A stretch of DNA of 64,000 nucleotides from Zhengitettix transpicula (lineage: Eukaryota > Arthropoda > Insecta > Orthoptera > Tetrigidae): the NCBI GenBank assembly GCA_037074705.1, contig CM073591.1, positions 33,584,587 to 33,648,586 on the forward strand, given 5' to 3'. The position numbers and the translations under genes are program-made. Positions 60,184-64,000 of the stretch are shown here, one piece after another; positions within the stretch are counted from its first letter, which is position 1, and each line of letters starts with the position of its first letter. The notes beneath the pieces were generated by a model, which was given only the letters and a program-made list of their open reading frames with translations, ran no database searches and was not told where the DNA came from.

Positions 60184-62124
60184 ATGACGTGCTGCATGTG
60201 CGATCCGGAGCAGTATCTTCGCAGCAGGCAGATAGACTACTTCCTCAACAAATGGAAGGTCACCATGCTCAAACAGGTCAAAGTGCTGCTTCTGGGTAAG
60301 GCTAAAACCTCCCCCGACCTGCCCCGTGTGCTGGGGAATCACGTGCGTAAAGGGCCTGTCTTGGTTCCTAGGTATCGCGGAGGCGGGCAAGTCCACCTTC
60401 CTCAAGCAGGTCAAGATAATCAACGGCGAAACGTTTTCCGAGCAGGAGAAGGCTCGTTATCACGCCATCATTATCGAAAACATAATCACATCCGTGCAGA
60501 ACATGGTTGAAGCCATGACCACACTCCAGATACCTTACTCGGAACCCGAAAACGAGGTAGGGGGCTAGCCCTAGAGAAACAATGGGCGATGGTCCTGTAT
60601 TAGTACAAGATACAAGGTTTTATATCATAAACAGGACAATTTTTTATAAAATATACAAAAACTATATGTAACAATAATGCCCTATATTTTTATAATTGCA
60701 CATATCCACGATTCAATTTAATGTTGCTACTTCCCTGTAGATTTCCACATTGTACAGTTATTAGGCATTACCACAATTACCTTACTAAACATACTCTAAA
60801 AAACAATTTGTGCAAAATTTTTATGTATATAATAATCTCTATTTTTATTATGGTTCTATTATTTTTTGTTTAATTGTGAATAAAACCACAAAATTGTCAA
60901 GTTTACCAAGGTTATTTCTGGAATATGTATTTTTTTTAAAAAAAATTCTTAGAATTAATTGGTAATTGTCTGAAAACCAATGCAGCATTAACAATTTCCT
61001 CTATGGACTCATATTTATTATGTATTAAAATGCTAGTGTCACTATGAAACAGGAAAATCCTTTTTGGAGAATATATGTCAAGAGTAGCACTGGAAGTAAA
61101 ATAGAACCCTGATGAATCCCCATCTTTATTTTTTTATCAATTAGAATTATTAGTTCAACCAGAATATAAATTATTTATTGTTACTCTTTTTCTTGTTACT
61201 TAAAATTAAGAAGAACCACAGTATGCAATTATTTGTCATGCATTATAGTTTCTTTGGCTTTTCAGTTTGTATAAAAATGTATAAAACACTAGACATAAGC
61301 CATATCCCTATTGTGTATAAAGTTTGGCATTATCATTATCTTGACTTGGTGCACATATTGTATTTAAGAAATCAATTACATTAGCCTGTTTAAATGTGCA
61401 GATTTATTCAAAGATGATCATGGACTATGACTGGAACCAAGAATATTTAGATCCTAAAACTGGGGAACTAATACATCATCTTTGGAAAGACAGTGGAATT
61501 CAAGAGTGCTACTCAAGAAGGAGAGAATATTATGTAATGGAGTCCATCAAATAGTGAGTTTAAAATAATTCATGAATTACCTTACATATTTGTCTACTAC
61601 AATCCAAGCTTACATCAAGCTGCAAAAAATAACTTCTTTCCTTTCCATGGAATAATCTATAATCTTGTGTACTTACACAAATGTATAACTGGTGCAAGGT
61701 ATCAGAAAGTAAATCCACTTATTTCAAGACATTTTCATTAAAATTGGTAATAGAAATTGTCTATATGGAAGCAAAACAATATAATTTCCTATAAGTAAAT
61801 TCTTATTGTACATGATATAAAATACCTACCATGACAGAATAGAAAATATAAACAAATTTAGTTTGTTTTGCAGCTACATCACAGAACGGTTAGATGATAT
61901 GTGTTCTAATGAATATGTCCCTACTCAACAAGATATTCTGCACAGCCGATTTCCAACATGTGGAGTGGAGGAATACATTGTTCCCTTAGGATTTCAAGAC
62001 AAAGTTCTCAGGTACGTTATTAAATTAAAAATTAAATAACTTAAACAAATGACTTTTTCGTCATTTTTTTGTGTCAAAGTATACATCACTAACTTATAAG
62101 TATCAATGCCACTTAATTTTTTGA

Positions 62125-62162
<38 letters not shown>

Positions 62163-64000
62163 AGGCACACCATGGCAGCTTACGCATATGTGCTACAGCA
62201 CATAAATAAATTTAGAAAAACTGAGTTTTTCTTAACTTTAAGATAGTTGTGTGCTTAACTATTTAAATATCTGCTTCCACTTCAAAGATTATCAACCATG
62301 TGCAAACTTGCACCTCCTAATGCAGCCATAACAGTGCTACAAGCAGTTGTATGACATGACCTCTCTATCGAATGAGAAATGCTCATTTTCAACATTCTAT
62401 TTCACCCCTACACCTCACACAAAATGCAACAAAAAAGCCTTTTCACCATGCTCATTATGGCTTAGAACATTCAATTTGGTCCATGCTATGTTATAATTTA
62501 GTGAGATGCTTACTTAAGAAGCAGGCATAATAACCAACATCAAATTGTTTTTGGAGGATTGGGAATGAAAAATCTTGTTTTAAAGTGGTTTTGTATTTTC
62601 AAAACATAAATAATATTTGTACATTTTGAGTAATATGATTGAAAATAATAATCAAAGTTTATGTTAAAGAAAAATAATAATTTAAGGGAGAGCATTTTGA
62701 AAACTTTCATTATATTGAGAAAATTCTCTCTTTGTCCTGCGTACAATTCTACCATCCAAATATCAATTTTATTTAAAATATGTTTGAAGGAAAAATACTT
62801 GCTTATTAGAAATAAATTTCAACTTGGTGCTCAATTATTCCATTCTGAAACTGTGTACAATACAGTGTCACTACGTAGAATTTATTAAATGTTGTATTTA
62901 AATAAACCAGTTGGTACACACATGTTGTCATAACATCTGACTTGCCAACACTTCATGAAACTAAGGATTGTAATTGAGTTAAATATGGGATACTTTGTTA
63001 CTAATAATAAATAGCAATTACTTTATTGACAAATTGAACAATTAATTTCAATCAAAACACTCAAAAATGAATATTCAGTCATTACCTGCAACTTACAGTT
63101 ATGAATACAAAATGTATAAGACTGTTTACTCTGGATAAGTACACTACTTCATAGTGTACTACAAAGCAGCTTTCTCTGGGTTTTATTTACTTGACAGTGA
63201 AAAATGATTCATAGAACAGGAATATTCAAACCTGATTCAATCAAAAAATGTTTATTTGGATATGAAGATTTTGTCAAAACTCCTACTTTAAATAAATAAA
63301 CAAAAATTAATTCTATAATTTCCATTCATCCTATCTTTTTAATAACTATAGTGCACAGCTCATTTGTTGGTGATCCAGTTTAGTGTTGTTTAGCACAGGC
63401 AGAGTTTGACGACATTAGGTAGTTGTCGTATGAATGCTTATTCTGCGCTAACTCCCCTACCTACCTGTACTGCTGATGCTATAACTCTCTATTATACAAT
63501 CTTCCACTTTTAATAGTTTCATGTCATCAACACATATTAACATATTTCCTTCTTGTAAACAAGTTTCTTTGCTTTGACTGTTCTACTTTCTATGTTCTAT
63601 TTTCTGTAAATCACTTAATGTAGGTTTCAAATAGTATGAATTTATCTAAAACAAAACTAACAATTATTCAAGAAAATGTAATTTCTGTAATATTTAGGAT
63701 TGTTGACGTTGGAGGACAAAGAACAGAACGTCAGAAGTGGGTGCATTGTTTTGAGAATTTAGATGCCCTGATATTCCTCACAGCTATCAGTGATTATGAC
63801 CAAGTGCTTCAAGAAGATAAGACTGTGGTATATTTGAAAAATTCCTAACCAGAAAATTTTCATACAAGTCAATATGAGTATATATAATCTGTTAATTTAC
63901 CTTTTGCAGAACCGTATTATAGAGAGCAGGAATTTGTTTCATAAAATTGTAAACATCCAATGGTTCAAGCTGTCATCAACTATATTGTTTCTAAACAAGA
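60184..64000 (+). CDS. divergent Gq-like G-protein alpha subunit, 5' part
   Basis: Exons 60184-60295, 60372-60556, 61402-61553, 61874-62011, 63698-63827 and 63910-64000 (cut by the window end) encode the first 269 residues of a heterotrimeric G-protein alpha subunit, a GTP-driven switch below membrane receptors. ATG 60184 has context GCCACCGCC. MTCCMC offers palmitoylation cysteines at 3, 4 and 6 and no Gly2 for myristate. The P-loop is GIAEAGKST (38-46), the switch I Arg is R175 with T178, switch II is DVGGQR (199-204) and the G4 motif starts at [22 protein letters not shown] and YVPTQQDIL resemble the Gq class; the insect-specific Galpha-f class is the alternative. Unusual: Ala at the second P-loop Gly, Cys after T178, and two extra residues between the switches compared with Gq. 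Confidence 0.9.
62129..62161. repeat. (TA)n microsatellite
   Basis: TA tract in intron 4 of the alpha-subunit gene, about 120 bases after the exon 4 donor. Confidence 0.9.

Larger units (their letters stand above)
59900..63330 (+). repeat. right arm of inverted segmental duplication
   Basis: Contains 5' flank, exons 1-4 and most of intron 4 of the plus-strand alpha-subunit gene. Similarity to the left arm begins around CGAAAATACCTATTCCGATA and fades after AATTCTATAATTTCC near 63325. Confidence 0.8.

Noticed and set aside
60157..60510. 117-codon ORF reading straight through the alpha-subunit intron 1
   Set aside because: The frame leaves the family at a GTAAGG donor and rejoins it at a CCTAG acceptor 76 bases later in another frame; splicing restores the P-loop.

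Overview
The window is AT-rich DNA from an animal nuclear genome, most likely an insect. The coding evidence is spliced exons with GT/AG borders, introns from 54 bases to nearly 9 kb, and dense interspersed repeats. The long introns and mixture of Penelope-like, Helitron-like, jockey-like, mariner-like and SINE remnants suggest a large insect genome such as those of cockroaches, termites, stick insects or locusts. That placement is inference. No bacterial operon, CRISPR array, plasmid or phage is present.

Layout. 1-14.9 kb has no complete gene. It holds a GC-rich unassigned ORF near 1.5-1.8 kb, a good TATA promoter near 4.63 kb, copies of an interspersed repeat (RepA) and a dead transposase. 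14.95-28.18 kb is an 11-exon plus-strand gene for a 520-residue SV2-like major facilitator protein. 28.2-36.4 kb is repeat-rich intergenic DNA with several RepA copies and a retroelement relic. 36.41-53.11 kb is a second 11-exon SV2-like gene of 522 residues, with every intron at the same position and phase as in the first. Its 8.7-kb first intron holds a 4-kb Helitron-like element made largely of ~270-base tandem repeats. 53.88-57.4 kb, on the minus strand, is a decayed G-protein alpha gene. 60.18 kb to the window end, on the plus strand, holds six exons of its apparently intact relative, a divergent Gq-like alpha subunit cut off by the window edge. The two alpha-subunit copies form a large imperfect inverted duplication.

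The two transporters are tandem paralogues, so ancestral gene duplication shapes both halves of the locus. I see no evidence that transporters and alpha subunit share a pathway. The most notable non-genic signal is a set of hammerhead-ribozyme-like cores (CTGANGA, stem, GAAAC) at about ten sites. One inverted pair of them flanks a GIY-YIG endonuclease fragment, which ties at least that pair to Penelope-like retroelements. All exon models were built by eye from reading frames, splice signals and paralogue comparison; no alignment or database search was run.
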